A stretch of DNA of 64,000 nucleotides from Desulfobacteraceae bacterium (GTDB taxonomy: Bacteria > Desulfobacterota > Desulfobacteria > Desulfobacterales > Desulfosalsimonadaceae), in assembly GCA_014237465.1 (NCBI GenBank), contig JABZFM010000003.1, positions 62,001 through 126,000 on the forward strand, read 5' to 3'. Below the pieces are notes generated by a model that made no database searches, was not told the DNA's origin, and saw only the letters and a list, made by a program, of their open reading frames with translations. The translations under genes and the position numbers were made by a program. Position 1 is the stretch's first letter. The number at the start of each line of letters is the position of its first letter. Below are positions 7,944 to 17,423 of the stretch, piece after piece.

Positions 7944-9422
7944 TCAATTGATGTAATTTTCATTCTCAAGCGGATTATCGAAATTAAATCCGAAAAGGCG
8001 TGGATTTTCTCCGATAACAGTAGCTGAAAAAATATAAAAAACATAGTCATATGTCTCTTTGGGGATTTTATATTTTTTATCTTTTAAGATATTCCAGAAA
8101 TTACGATCTCTGGGATTTTTCGGCATTTGCCGAATCAGCCGGACAACCCTGCCCTCACCCCAGTTATATGATGCGATCACAAGAAGGCCGGATGCCTGAG
8201 CCTCAGTATTATAAATATGCCGCAGATATCTGGCTGCGGCAAGCGTCGATTTGCCAAAATTGTGCCGCTCATCGTTCGGGTCGGGTATTCGAAGATGTGA
8301 TAAAGGACCCACCTGAAGACCATATTCTTTGGCTGTCGGCGGAATAAACTGCCATGCACCTTTTGCAATTCCGAACCGGGTTTCAGGACCGCTGGCATAC
8401 ACATCAAAATTACTCTCCTGAAGCCCAAGGTAAAAAAACTGGGGCGACAGATCACAGGACTGCATTGCATCAATAATTTTGGGCACATATCCGTTCTCTT
8501 GTGCACGCTTAATTGCCTTTTCCAGCCGTTTGGTCGATTTCCATTTTTCGATATAGTTAAACACCTCTTTTTTAAACCCATCCGGAATATCGATTTCACA
8601 TTCTCCAAATATTCTGGCGACTTTTAGAATCAGACGTCCCTTTTCATCCTTTTCATTTTCATACGTATTGAGCGCACTGACAAACCGGTCATAATTTTTC
8701 CCCAGTTCTTTTTGTCTGGCCCTGTATGCGGCGACCTTTTTTTTAATCTTTGCATCCTCAGTTTTTTGAGACAATGCCAATATATCTGCAAATTCAAGCT
8801 CAAGAGACTTCATGGAATAGAATATATCTTCAGCCAATTTTTTATATTTTTGTATTTCCAGATGCTTAAAAACCGCATACGTCCCAGATATTAAAAGCAG
8901 ACCCACAGCAACCGAAATTACAAACAGATACATCCGCTTCTGCTTCTTCTTAACTTCCGCAAAAGCACTTCGAACCATCATTGTATGCTGGCCGATATCA
9001 GCCGAGTTAGAATCGCCAAAATAATGATCTTTATAGTGTTCAAGTGTCAATTCATCCGAACTTGATTCATTTGGCTGAATTAGCTGCTCTTTTTGGGTCG
9101 GATGATCATCTTCAATGGAAAAAACCAGTAGCGGGCCGTCTTCACCAAGCATGATGTTGCATTGATTTTTTAAAGGCGCCTGTTCGACCTTTATCCCATC
9201 AACCCAGACACCGTTACTGCTCTTTAAGTCAGTTAACCACCACTGATCATTTCTGAAACTGACTTCGACATGAATCCGGCTTACCACATCGTCATGGATC
9301 CGGATATCACATGCGTCCCCTCTTCCAATCTGAAACGACTCTGTAAAACAAAAAATGGTTTTAACCGCATTTCCTCTTTCGACTTTCACATTGACAGCAG
9401 GCGGTGCAATTGGATGAGTCAT
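7944..9422 (-). CDS. FHA domain - TM - lytic transglycosylase (SLT) protein
   Basis: This 492-residue protein has three parts. An N-terminal FHA domain (about 30-85; IGRGDACDI, SRIHVEV, LKSSNGVWV) reads phosphothreonine in the cytoplasm. A single TM helix (about 164-186) follows. The periplasmic part is helical with an SLT transglycosylase domain (about 325-480) that keeps the catalytic Glu336 in LGLQESNF, plus GAWQFIPPTAKEYGL and ASYNWGEGRV. It would cut peptidoglycan at a place or time set by Thr phosphorylation. T6SS machines need such cuts to cross the wall. Genes for the kinase, phosphatase and other FHA proteins lie next to it. Confidence 0.86.
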   Translation of the reverse strand: MTHPIAPPAVNVKVERGNAVKTIFCFTESFQIGRGDACDIRIHDDVVSRIHVEVSFRNDQWWLTDLKSSNGVWVDGIKVEQAPLKNQCNIMLGEDGPLLVFSIEDDHPTQKEQLIQPNESSSDELTLEHYKDHYFGDSNSADIGQHTMMVRSAFAEVKKKQKRMYLFVISVAVGLLLISGTYAVFKHLEIQKYKKLAEDIFYSMKSLELEFADILALSQKTEDAKIKKKVAAYRARQKELGKNYDRFVSALNTYENEKDEKGRLILKVARIFGECEIDIPDGFKKEVFNYIEKWKSTKRLEKAIKRAQENGYVPKIIDAMQSCDLSPQFFYLGLQESNFDVYASGPETRFGIAKGAWQFIPPTAKEYGLQVGPLSHLRIPDPNDERHNFGKSTLAAARYLRHIYNTEAQASGLLVIASYNWGEGRVVRLIRQMPKNPRDRNFWNILKDKKYKIPKETYDYVFYIFSATVIGENPRLFGFNFDNPLENENYIN

Positions 9423-9444
9423 ATCTATTTATCTCAAACATTCA

Positions 9445-9592
9445 TGATTTTGTAAAAAAGTCAGATTCGGATGGCAAAGAAAAAAGCTGCAAATTCAAGG
9501 CGCGCAAAGCCTGAGAAGCGAGGCGTACGAATGTACGTTGAGTGACGAAGGGTGCAGCGCAACACAGAATTTGCACTTTTTACGAAGCCATC
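9445..9592. repeat. Palindromic dispersed repeat, copy 1
   Basis: Left end resembles TTTTGTAAAAAAGTC; right end CTTTTTACGAAGCCATCA is its imperfect reverse complement. The core contains AAGGCGCGCAAAGCCTGAG and GACGAAGGGTGCAGCGCAAC, shared with copies at 14519, 19811, 34617 and 38576. No ORF inside; MITE-like. Confidence 0.75.
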
Positions 9593-9598
9593 AAACAT

Positions 9599-10495
9599 TC
9601 ATTTTACAGAATATATAATAACTTCATTGTGGCTTTCACTGTTTTTGTCCATCCCCAACAGAATACACCCCTTGCCGGATAGTGGATATTCTGATTTCTT
9701 GATAAATTTCATATCTTCTGTCTCAGGATAAATATATGTGCCATTTGAACTTTTATCCGCGATCATAAAAATCCCTTTCCGATATTCAATTGATATATGG
9801 GATCGAGAAACCCAGTAAAGGTCTATCACAATATCATTATAATCCATACGACCGATTGTTACTGAAGGCCTTTTATTATCAATTACGATTGTTTGATTTC
9901 CGATAATCAGATCCAGTTTCGTATGAAACTTATACGAAAGCTTCTGATGATCCATTATTGTTGTAGTTTCTCTTTTATCCCATACAATTTCATAGGCTTC
10001 AATATCTTCAGATATATTCTTAACTGCAATCTTTGCAATATATCTAATTAAGGGTGTTAAGCGTTCAGGCATTTCTTCAATTGTTGTTTTGGTCGTTACA
10101 ATCTGCCGGGGTTTGGCATAGTCAGCCACTCTTGACGCAATATTGACTGCATCACCAAAAATATCCCTATCCTCAATAATTACCGGACCGTGATGAAAAC
10201 CGATATGAATATTGATCGGAAATGAACCGGTAATGTTTGAAAAATTTTGCTTGATCGATTCCTGCATACTTTTTGAAGCATCCACTGCATTGTCAACGGA
10301 AAAGAATATACTCATTACCGCATCGCCAATGGATTTAATAACTTTACCATTATACTGTTCTGTAATGTCAGCAAGCCGGGTTAATATCTTGCCAATAACC
10401 TGCTGGGCTTCCCGATCCCCTAAAACTTCATATAGTTGAGAGCTTTTACAAATATCAGCAAACAAAATCGTTATATTCTGTGATTGTCCGGCCAT
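9599..10495 (-). CDS. Class III adenylate cyclase fused to a C-terminal FHA domain
   Basis: This 298-residue cytoplasmic protein carries a class III cyclase domain (about 5-170) with metal-binding Asp14 (LFADICKSS) and Asp58 (KSIGDAVMSIF), and transition-state Asn/Arg in GDAVNIASRV. The residues needed for catalysis by a homodimer look present. The C-terminal FHA domain (about 205-285; VTIGRMDYNDIVID, SRSHISIEY, KSSNGTYIY) would bind a phosphothreonine partner. It probably links the T6SS kinase/phosphatase state to cAMP output. It sits between two other phospho-signalling genes, each separated by a repeat or repeat remnant. Confidence 0.86.
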   Translation of the reverse strand: MAGQSQNITILFADICKSSQLYEVLGDREAQQVIGKILTRLADITEQYNGKVIKSIGDAVMSIFFSVDNAVDASKSMQESIKQNFSNITGSFPINIHIGFHHGPVIIEDRDIFGDAVNIASRVADYAKPRQIVTTKTTIEEMPERLTPLIRYIAKIAVKNISEDIEAYEIVWDKRETTTIMDHQKLSYKFHTKLDLIIGNQTIVIDNKRPSVTIGRMDYNDIVIDLYWVSRSHISIEYRKGIFMIADKSSNGTYIYPETEDMKFIKKSEYPLSGKGCILLGMDKNSESHNEVIIYSVK

Positions 10496-10607
10496 AGTGT
10501 TCCCAGTATATTAAATTAGATGCGTCAGTAATGATGATCCTGTAAAAAGTCAGATTCACATAGCAATTAAAATTTCAAACTACTGATTATATAAATAAAA
10601 AATAAGA

Positions 10608-11381
10608 CTACCTGATATTTTTGATCGTTTCTTCCAATTCTGTGTTTTCTTTGTTCCCTCCGATCCCGTTATCGTCAGCTGTAGAGACCAGGATTACGGT
10701 GATATTGTCGGAACCGCCATTATTCTTTGCTTTATTTATTAAACTGTCTACTGCCGCCTGGGAAGATTTTTCTTTTAACAGAATTTTTGATATCTGCTCA
10801 TCATCAACTTCATTGGTGAGACCATCGCTGCAAAGCATAATCTTCTCATTTTTTTGGAAGACACCTGAAATAACCTCTACCTCCACATCTTCTAATTCTT
10901 CTGTTCCCAAAGCCTGGGTAATCGCATGACGCGCAGGATGATCAACAGCTTCTGATTCACTAATAATTCCTTCATTAATTAAATACTGGACATATGAATG
11001 GTCTCTGGTAATTTGTTTTAATACGTGGCCGTTCCACAAATAGGCACGACTGTCACCCACCCATGCGATCTCATAATTATAACCGTTTGTTATCATCGCG
11101 ACAACGGTTGAGCCCATTCCTTTAATTTCCGGATTGGCAGTGGCTTCGTTAATGATGACATGGTGGATTTTCGGTATTGATTCAGAAAGCGGGATCCCCT
11201 TTACAATGTCTTCGGCCAGCTGTTTTACCGCAATGCGGCTGGCCGTCTTTCCGCCCTTATAGCCACCCATGCCATCGGCAACCGCCCACAAACCGATTTC
11301 CGGTGCCACGCAAAAATTATCTTCATTTCTTTTACGGGAAAGCCCCACATCGGTTCCATACCCAAAAGATCTGATGGCCAA
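10608..11381 (-). CDS. pppA: PP2C-type Ser/Thr phosphatase (PppA-like)
   Basis: This 257-residue protein is a PP2C/PPM phosphatase: TDVGLSRKRNEDNF at residues 10-23, metal-binding ADGMGG with Asp36, SDGLTNEV and GGSDNITVILV. It removes phosphate from Thr residues phosphorylated by the neighbouring kinase. In the threonine-phosphorylation pathway of T6SS the homologue PppA opposes PpkA and switches the apparatus off. There is no TM segment. The acidic tail after residue 240 is not needed for catalysis. Confidence 0.87.
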   Translation of the reverse strand: MAIRSFGYGTDVGLSRKRNEDNFCVAPEIGLWAVADGMGGYKGGKTASRIAVKQLAEDIVKGIPLSESIPKIHHVIINEATANPEIKGMGSTVVAMITNGYNYEIAWVGDSRAYLWNGHVLKQITRDHSYVQYLINEGIISESEAVDHPARHAITQALGTEELEDVEVEVISGVFQKNEKIMLCSDGLTNEVDDEQISKILLKEKSSQAAVDSLINKAKNNGGSDNITVILVSTADDNGIGGNKENTELEETIKNIR

Positions 11382-11484
11382 TTTAATTCTCCTGAATATT
11401 AAAGATTAATTTACTTTCCAAATAGTTATAACGAACAATCACCAATTAGACTTTATTTCATATCCCATTATCCGTCACATCTTC

Positions 11485-11630
11485 TTAACAGGTTGTTGAA
11501 AACGTCATGAGCGATGGCAAGACAAGGCAAAATTCGGCGAAAAAGCGGAGTTTATGTCTATCAATGAGCACTTTGAGCCGAATTTTAACGCCGTATTGCC
11601 AAGCGCAATAGTTTTTCAACAGCCTGTTAA
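11485..11630. repeat. MITE-like inverted repeat of a second family
   Basis: TTAACAGGTTGTTGAAAAC at the left and GTTTTTCAACAGCCTGTTAA at the right are near-perfect inverted ends. The interior can also pair (AAAATTCGGC with GCCGAATTTT). The right end supplies the TAA stop of the kinase gene at 11629-11627, so the element abuts or forms its 3' end. Confidence 0.7.
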
Positions 11631-14188
11631 TGCATTATTTGGATAAATCGACTGTTAATACACCAGCGCTCAAAGGGTTCGTTAATCAGATTTAAAAACA
11701 ATTCTTCACAGAAAACCATCGCGTTATTTTCTGATTCATTTGAAAAGGACCATAAAATGATCGGATTTTCAGGATTAAAACGATTGCGGTACTTTGATAT
11801 TAATTTCTCATTTTTTACACCCAGGGCAACCACCATTTCATAACCAGTTGGCAGAGAGACTTTGATATCTATTGAGCATTGCGTCTCCCCCTTAACCTGT
11901 TGCATCTTTTGATTCTCAAAAATCGGGAAGAGCTTGTATATCCCAGCTATGTTAATATCCAGCAGCATGCAGTCAGCGGCCAGCTCCGGGGTCATACACA
12001 ATTTCACCTCATCATCAATAAATAAAATATTATCAGTTTTTCCAGGTAGTTCAAGATCAATATGTGCGCCGCGAAGAGTTGAATTTATCACGCTTAACCC
12101 TATCAATGCATGATAACAGTAATACCTTTTAATCATCGCCTCCAGTTGCTCAAGTGGAAGCCTGGTCTTATTTTTAATCTTCATTTCAGGACAGTTCAAC
12201 CCACAGTCATAGAAATTACTCTTAACAACAAATTTTCCGCCGGAAGCATCTTTGTTATAAGATATCAGAATATCACAGGGATCGCTTTCCAATAACTGAA
12301 CATATGAAAGGCCGGATAAAAACTTTTTCATTAAAGCGATCAACTGCTGATCAACAGTCTTGCCATATGCAAATCCAATGTTCAATTTCAGAAATTTATT
12401 AATGTCCTGCCCGGTGACCTGCCGTCCATTCAAATTTGCATAATTTTTTAAGAAGGCACTTTCCCGGATGTTTTTCGGTCGAATTGCCACCAATGGTTTG
12501 CTCGGTTTGGCCAGCCTGGTGATTTTATCTTTGGATTGAGAAATGGAAATTTCTTTTACAGTCAGTCTCACTTCGACGATCTTTGGATTTTCGTCAGGAT
12601 CATTGCTGTAAATCTTTATGCGGCCTGTTTTGACTTCACCGGGCGTTGTGTTGGCCGAATTGACAGGACAAGTAAAATACTCAACACCGCCGGCGTCGAC
12701 ATCAAAAGAACTCTTGTTGACCGGCCCCAGAAAATCAAAAGGACCGTCTGATTCAGTTATAATATTTATTTCAGACAGTTTGGCCTCTCCATCATTATAT
12801 ATATGGATGGTTTTGACTGCAAATTTATCTTTTTCCAGGGTTTCAATGATTATTTGCGGATCTATCCGGATATCTGATATTTTCACCGGCAATTCAGTAC
12901 GTATCTGGATTTCAGGCGGCTTCCGCGTATCTTCAGGTTTTTTTTCAACAAACGGCTCTTCCGTAAATACTGGCTTTTCTGTTTGAGGCGGTTGATGCGC
13001 AACACCTGCCTGCTCCTTGTTAATATTCTTTAAAAAATCCAGGGAAAAAATGGTTATTAGACCCAGCAAACTAAAAAAAAGAATGCCGAATACAATAAAA
13101 AACTTGATTTTATTCGCTTTGCCCTTTTCAGGCGTTTTTTGTTCAGATAATTCCTGGGAGACTGGTTTTGCATCAGTTTTTTCCCGGATTTTTATTTCTT
13201 TTCGTTGCAGCGGGCTGATGATCCGAGTGGCCATATCACGCAATCTTGATTTGGGGCCGTCTTGGTAGGTATCTTGCAATCTGTCTTGTGGTCTGTCTTG
13301 TGCTTGGTGGGGAACCTGCAGAACAGTTTTACCACCGGAATCAAAGGTCTCAGGGTGCTTTAACTGATGTAAATCCATCAGCAACATGTCAGCGTCCGGG
13401 TATCTGTTTTCCGGCTTTTTTTCCAGTAACCGGGAAAGAATATCCCCGACTTTCTTCGGAATATTACTATTGAGGGCGCTTGGATGCTCCGGGACTTCAT
13501 GGACCTGCTTGTACATTACCGATGTGATCTCATCTGCATCAAACGGATTAATCCCGGTCAGCATCTGGTAAAAAACCAGGCCGAGTGAATACAGATCACT
13601 TCTTTTATCAACTTTTTTGCCGGTAATCTGTTCAGGGCTCATAAACTTCGGGGAACCTAGAACCGTATTGGCAGCGGTTAATGTTGCATCCGTTAAATTT
13701 TTTGAAATACCGAAATCTGTCAGAATAACCTGGCCATTTGAATCTATCATATAGTTGGCCGGTTTGATATCCCGATGGATGACATTTTTTTTATGAGCAT
13801 GTGAAATCGCTTCAACCATGGAAATCATTAAATCAATGGAATCTTCCCATTTCATCACCCCGTCATCCATTTTATCCTGGAGTGTCACCCCTTCTATATA
13901 AGGCATTATCAGGTAATCAAACGAATCATGACTTCCAAAATCCATGATCTGTATGATTCCGGGATGATCAATACTGGCTGCCAGCCTGGCTTCCTGCATA
14001 AACCGCTTGCGGATATCCTTTTCTTTTTCCACCTCCTGGTGAATTATCTTTATCGCTCTTTTCTTACCGAGAACCCGATGAACGCCCAGATAAATTTCAC
14101 CCATACCACCGGATGCGATCAATCCGACGATTTCATATTTATCCGCAAGAACGGATTTTAATTTATCGATACTTTTAATTCCGGACAT
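11627..14188 (-). CDS. ppkA: Transmembrane Ser/Thr protein kinase with Ig-like extracytoplasmic part (PpkA-like)
   Basis: From ATG 14188 (TTG 14197 also possible) this is about 853 residues. The N-terminal kinase domain (about 15-280) has the glycine loop IASGGMGEIY, Lys47, HRDIKPAN (Asp140) and DFG (158-160), so it should be active. A linker and TM helix (about 365-388) follow. Outside the membrane there is an ASPM/HYDIN-like beta domain (about 435-545; IRIDPQIIIETL to EVRLTV) and a C-terminal region of about 300 residues I do not recognise. The kinase likely senses an envelope signal and phosphorylates T6SS proteins. The reverse partner is the PP2C gene downstream. The TAA stop lies within a MITE-like repeat. 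Confidence 0.86.
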   Translation of the reverse strand: MSGIKSIDKLKSVLADKYEIVGLIASGGMGEIYLGVHRVLGKKRAIKIIHQEVEKEKDIRKRFMQEARLAASIDHPGIIQIMDFGSHDSFDYLIMPYIEGVTLQDKMDDGVMKWEDSIDLMISMVEAISHAHKKNVIHRDIKPANYMIDSNGQVILTDFGISKNLTDATLTAANTVLGSPKFMSPEQITGKKVDKRSDLYSLGLVFYQMLTGINPFDADEITSVMYKQVHEVPEHPSALNSNIPKKVGDILSRLLEKKPENRYPDADMLLMDLHQLKHPETFDSGGKTVLQVPHQAQDRPQDRLQDTYQDGPKSRLRDMATRIISPLQRKEIKIREKTDAKPVSQELSEQKTPEKGKANKIKFFIVFGILFFSLLGLITIFSLDFLKNINKEQAGVAHQPPQTEKPVFTEEPFVEKKPEDTRKPPEIQIRTELPVKISDIRIDPQIIIETLEKDKFAVKTIHIYNDGEAKLSEINIITESDGPFDFLGPVNKSSFDVDAGGVEYFTCPVNSANTTPGEVKTGRIKIYSNDPDENPKIVEVRLTVKEISISQSKDKITRLAKPSKPLVAIRPKNIRESAFLKNYANLNGRQVTGQDINKFLKLNIGFAYGKTVDQQLIALMKKFLSGLSYVQLLESDPCDILISYNKDASGGKFVVKSNFYDCGLNCPEMKIKNKTRLPLEQLEAMIKRYYCYHALIGLSVINSTLRGAHIDLELPGKTDNILFIDDEVKLCMTPELAADCMLLDINIAGIYKLFPIFENQKMQQVKGETQCSIDIKVSLPTGYEMVVALGVKNEKLISKYRNRFNPENPIILWSFSNESENNAMVFCEELFLNLINEPFERWCINSRFIQIMH

Positions 14189-14518
14189 GACTTCCAACCT
14201 AAACTCAACTTAAACTTAACCAAAACTCAGCCAAAGATAAAATGAACCAATTTATTAATGAATAAAGACTTTTATTTTATATTAAAATAATCAGATTTTC
14301 AAGGATATGGTTGTATACGACCCACCAAACTGATATAAATATATCTGATTCTTTTCTATATAATTAGGTTTCCACAATAAACTAGATCCAGGCAGACAGG
14401 GAAAAATGCTTAGATGAAGCATCCTTTGGAATAATATTTTCGGCAGGATTTGCTTTGCTATCAACTCTTTTAGCCTTTAAAATTTTTATAGATTAGTAAA
14501 GGATAGAAGCATACATGT
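14189..14518. other. AT-rich divergent intergenic region
   Basis: The region lies between the minus-strand kinase gene and plus-strand genes. It has no gene I can support. It must hold the kinase promoter, but no clear -35/-10 pair stands out. Its right end borders a palindromic repeat. Confidence 0.4.
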
Positions 14519-14645
14519 CTTGAGAGCTTCATAAAAAGCTTCAAGTCCAAGGCGCACAAAAACTGAGGAGCGATGCGTAGCCTGCTACGTTGAGCGACGA
14601 AGGATGCCGTGCAACGCAGGAATTGAGCTTTTTGGGGAGTTCTCG
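14519..14645. repeat. Palindromic dispersed repeat, copy 2
   Basis: Ends TTGAGAGCTTCATAAAAAGC and GCTTTTTGGGGAGTTCTC pair imperfectly. The core AAGGCGCACAAAAACTGAGG and GACGAAGGATGCCGTGCAAC matches copies at 9445 and 38576. It sits just upstream of the RBS of the next gene. Confidence 0.7.
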
Positions 14646-14669
14646 TTAAAACATGAAAGGGGAATGCCC

Positions 14670-15446
14670 ATGAAACAAATATGGCTGACTTCTCTGGGAT
14701 CATCTCAAGATCCGATAACCAGTTTAATGTCAACACTAAAAACATACGGGCTCGATGTTCAGGGACATTTCTGGAAGGATGACCTGAAAAATATGGCATG
14801 GATGGCGCCGATTGAAAATCTAGCCGATCCAAAAATTCCATTCTGGACGATTCTGGCTTCTGACAACGAATTACGCAACCCGGATATCCGCTATGGTCTT
14901 TGTCTGACAGCCCTGTCAATTCAGGCAAAAAAAGGGATCCATTTTCCCATTATTATACTTCAAACCCAGTCAGACCTGATTGACAAAGACCAACTGCCCA
15001 CCCCCCTGAAAGGTGCGGATATTTTGTCAGCATCAGATCCGGGACTTGGTGCAAAGCTGGTTGCGAAAGCCCATACATCACCTAAACCGGAATCCAGTGA
15101 GTATCACATGGACATACACGGCAATGAACAGATCGGGCAATGGTTTGAAGTACGGCCGGCAAAAACATCCTGGCCGGGTATTATGTTTGGCGTGACCGAT
15201 GCGGAGATCTCTTTTCAGGCAGCAGGACCGGCTGGCTGTCTGCCCGACAAAAGCGTACTCAACTATCCGGTGCAGGGATTAAAGTTGAAGCTGGGGGAAA
15301 CTGAATATACCGCCTGGGCCACGCAGAATGCCCTAAACGATGAGACATCATACTTCGTCAAGGTAGACGGATTCCCGAAATCCATTATTTTTGGTCCCTA
15401 TTCTGAAAAAGAAGCCGCAGATGTGTATGTTTTAGATCTGAAATAG
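14670..15446 (+). CDS. Unrecognised T6SS-locus protein A
   Basis: This 258-residue soluble protein starts at ATG 14670, with AAAGGGG about eight bases upstream; ATG 14664 is too close to the RBS. I do not recognise a family. The N-terminal half looks like an alpha/beta fold (PFWTILASDNELRNPDIRYG, FPIIILQTQSDLI). The C-terminal half is beta-rich and ends GPYSEKEAADVYVLDLK. There is no signal peptide or TM helix. It precedes another unknown gene by about 110 bp on the same strand inside the T6SS signalling block, so the two probably work together. Confidence 0.6.
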   Translation: MKQIWLTSLGSSQDPITSLMSTLKTYGLDVQGHFWKDDLKNMAWMAPIENLADPKIPFWTILASDNELRNPDIRYGLCLTALSIQAKKGIHFPIIILQTQSDLIDKDQLPTPLKGADILSASDPGLGAKLVAKAHTSPKPESSEYHMDIHGNEQIGQWFEVRPAKTSWPGIMFGVTDAEISFQAAGPAGCLPDKSVLNYPVQGLKLKLGETEYTAWATQNALNDETSYFVKVDGFPKSIIFGPYSEKEAADVYVLDLK

Positions 15447-15558
15447 AAATTTCCACCAAAAATAATCATATTGACATTATTGCAACTATCAGCTATCCAA
15501 CACTATATATTTATTGGATATTTTACTTAAACTGCTATATAAAAAAGAGAGAAAGCCC

Positions 15559-16326
15559 ATGGCCAACGGAGACATTATTCGCAAAGATTTGGATAACGAA
15601 GAATTTATTCAGTTGAGAAAAAATACTGAAAAAATTGCTGAAATACTTTCTAAACGGCTTAAAGGTCACCTGGATATATTAAAGCCGCTGTTTAACCCTG
15701 TTAAATTACTAGGCGCATATCTCAAAAGTGCGAATATGGATGATGTCCCGGGTTCAGACAAGGCCTTTGCAAGACTCCAGGAACAATATGCAGCTGTTTG
15801 TGAAAAACCCTTTGGATTACCCAAAAAACTCCAGACCCCGCTGTCGCCGATTTCAAAGCAGCTGGTATCCGTACCATTTAAATACGATCTTTTTATGGGA
15901 GATACCAAAGATAAAGCAACCACTATTGTTGCGGCCACCCGATGGGTGCTCTCATTTCAGAGTGAATGCCCGTACAGTCGTTTAAAAGCCATGGTAACCG
16001 GTGCTGAAACCCGCCAGGCAGATGATATGAAGCAGGCGCTTATTGAACATCTGACCATTGCCACTGTGCTGGAAAATTCCAAAGAATTGACCCAATTGCT
16101 TGAAGACCTTCGTTATGAAATGGAGATTCAAACCCTTGAAGATTTGGGCGGGCTGCCTGTCGTAATTTTAAAAGCGCCTATCCAGAGTTTTCTGCCATCT
16201 GATGAGTTCATGCTGAATGTCACCCAGCTGTCCGGCATCCCGGCTTTTCAGGAGCTTGTTGATCTGGATGCGCTTGAAAATATGCCGGACCCGTTAAAGG
16301 AAGCACTGCAAAAATCAATCCAATAA
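15559..16326 (+). CDS. Unrecognised T6SS-locus protein B
   Basis: This 255-residue protein starts at ATG 15559 with GAGAGAAAG upstream; the in-frame start at 15514 lacks an RBS. It is mostly helical, soluble and has no signal peptide. Visible segments are EKIAEILSKRLKGHLDILKPLF near residue 35 and VAATRWVLSFQSECPYSRLKAM near 130. I do not recognise the family. It lies in tandem with protein A and only these two plus-strand genes are free of mobile-type features in this block. A baseplate, adaptor or effector-handling role is possible but unsupported. Confidence 0.6.
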   Translation: MANGDIIRKDLDNEEFIQLRKNTEKIAEILSKRLKGHLDILKPLFNPVKLLGAYLKSANMDDVPGSDKAFARLQEQYAAVCEKPFGLPKKLQTPLSPISKQLVSVPFKYDLFMGDTKDKATTIVAATRWVLSFQSECPYSRLKAMVTGAETRQADDMKQALIEHLTIATVLENSKELTQLLEDLRYEMEIQTLEDLGGLPVVILKAPIQSFLPSDEFMLNVTQLSGIPAFQELVDLDALENMPDPLKEALQKSIQ

Positions 16327-16506
16327 TTTTAATGGCGTCGTTAAAAGTAATAATAATATCAGGCAAAAAAGTCGCATTTTGCGCCTGTGTGTAGTCCTAT
16401 CAAGCAATATTAAACGACTTGCGTCAAAACGACTGCTTAAAAGACGTATTTCACACCTCACTTCAGCAGTCGAATAATTTGTTATCTTAAAAAATATTGA
16501 GGGAAA

Positions 16507-17346
16507 ATGGTAATAGGAAAATCAATTTCTTTATTTCTGATAGATGGAACTGCCAATGGCGTTGTCGCTTGTGAATTATTGAATTGGACAGGAAAAGGCT
16601 ACAAAATTCCACGGAGTAGACTTAAAGATATTTCAGAACGGAAAGATTTAAGAAAGGCGGGTGTTTATTTTCTTATTGGCAGGGACGAGAATGATGAGGA
16701 GTCTGTTTACATTGGGGAAGCAGAAGAAGTTTATAAAAGAATTCTCCAACATCAAGAAAAAGATTTTTGGTCGGAGGCCATTGCATTTATTAGTAAGGAT
16801 GAAAACTTAAATAAAGCTCATATCAAATATCTTGAGTACACATTGCACAAACAGGCGGTTGAAGCAGGCCGTTATGTAGTGATGAATAGTAATATACCAA
16901 ATTGTCCGGCAATATCAGAAGCTGACCAAGCGGTTATGACTGAATTTTCTCACAACTTAACCCTTCTCATGGGTACTTTAGGGTACAAGGTCCTAGAAAA
17001 GTTGGCATTACAGACCATCACCAAACAGGAAAAATACTATATTAAAGCGGCAAGAGGTGCAGAATCTTCGGCAATTCTTACATCAGAAGGAATTGTCGTT
17101 CTGAAAGGTTCGAAAATTGCGAGTACCGAAGTTGCTTCAATGCCAGTTGGTTTCATCAATAAAAGGAATAGTGTAATGAAATCTGGAGTTGTCAAAGACT
17201 GGAAATTTGTTAAAGATTACCTCTTTTCAAGCCCTTCAACCGCAGCAGCAGTTGTGATGGGACGAAGTGCTAATGGACTTATTGAGTGGAAGCGCAAAGA
17301 TGGAAGTACACTTAAGGATAATCAGGCAACTGATAAAAAAAGATAA
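16507..17346 (+). CDS. GIY-YIG nuclease-family protein with DUF4357
   Basis: This 279-residue protein has an N-terminal GIY-YIG fold: GVYFLIG (near residue 52) and VYIGEAEEVYKRILQH (near 68-83) with the family Arg and the Glu/His region. The C-terminal part (about 200-270; SAILTSEGIVVLKGSKIA to SSPSTAAAVVMGRSANGLIEWKRKDG) is DUF4357. Such proteins are often found near defence or mobile genes and are thought to act on DNA. GAGGGAAA precedes the ATG. The base composition looks more AT-rich than the T6SS genes, and it sits among plus-strand inserts, which suggests acquired cargo. Confidence 0.8.
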   Translation: MVIGKSISLFLIDGTANGVVACELLNWTGKGYKIPRSRLKDISERKDLRKAGVYFLIGRDENDEESVYIGEAEEVYKRILQHQEKDFWSEAIAFISKDENLNKAHIKYLEYTLHKQAVEAGRYVVMNSNIPNCPAISEADQAVMTEFSHNLTLLMGTLGYKVLEKLALQTITKQEKYYIKAARGAESSAILTSEGIVVLKGSKIASTEVASMPVGFINKRNSVMKSGVVKDWKFVKDYLFSSPSTAAAVVMGRSANGLIEWKRKDGSTLKDNQATDKKR

Positions 17347-17423
17347 CAACGGAATTAAGGGCGACGGCAAAAAGCCGCCGCACTTATGCCGGGTGCCCTA
17401 AAAGAAAGGGGGAAAACAAAGTC

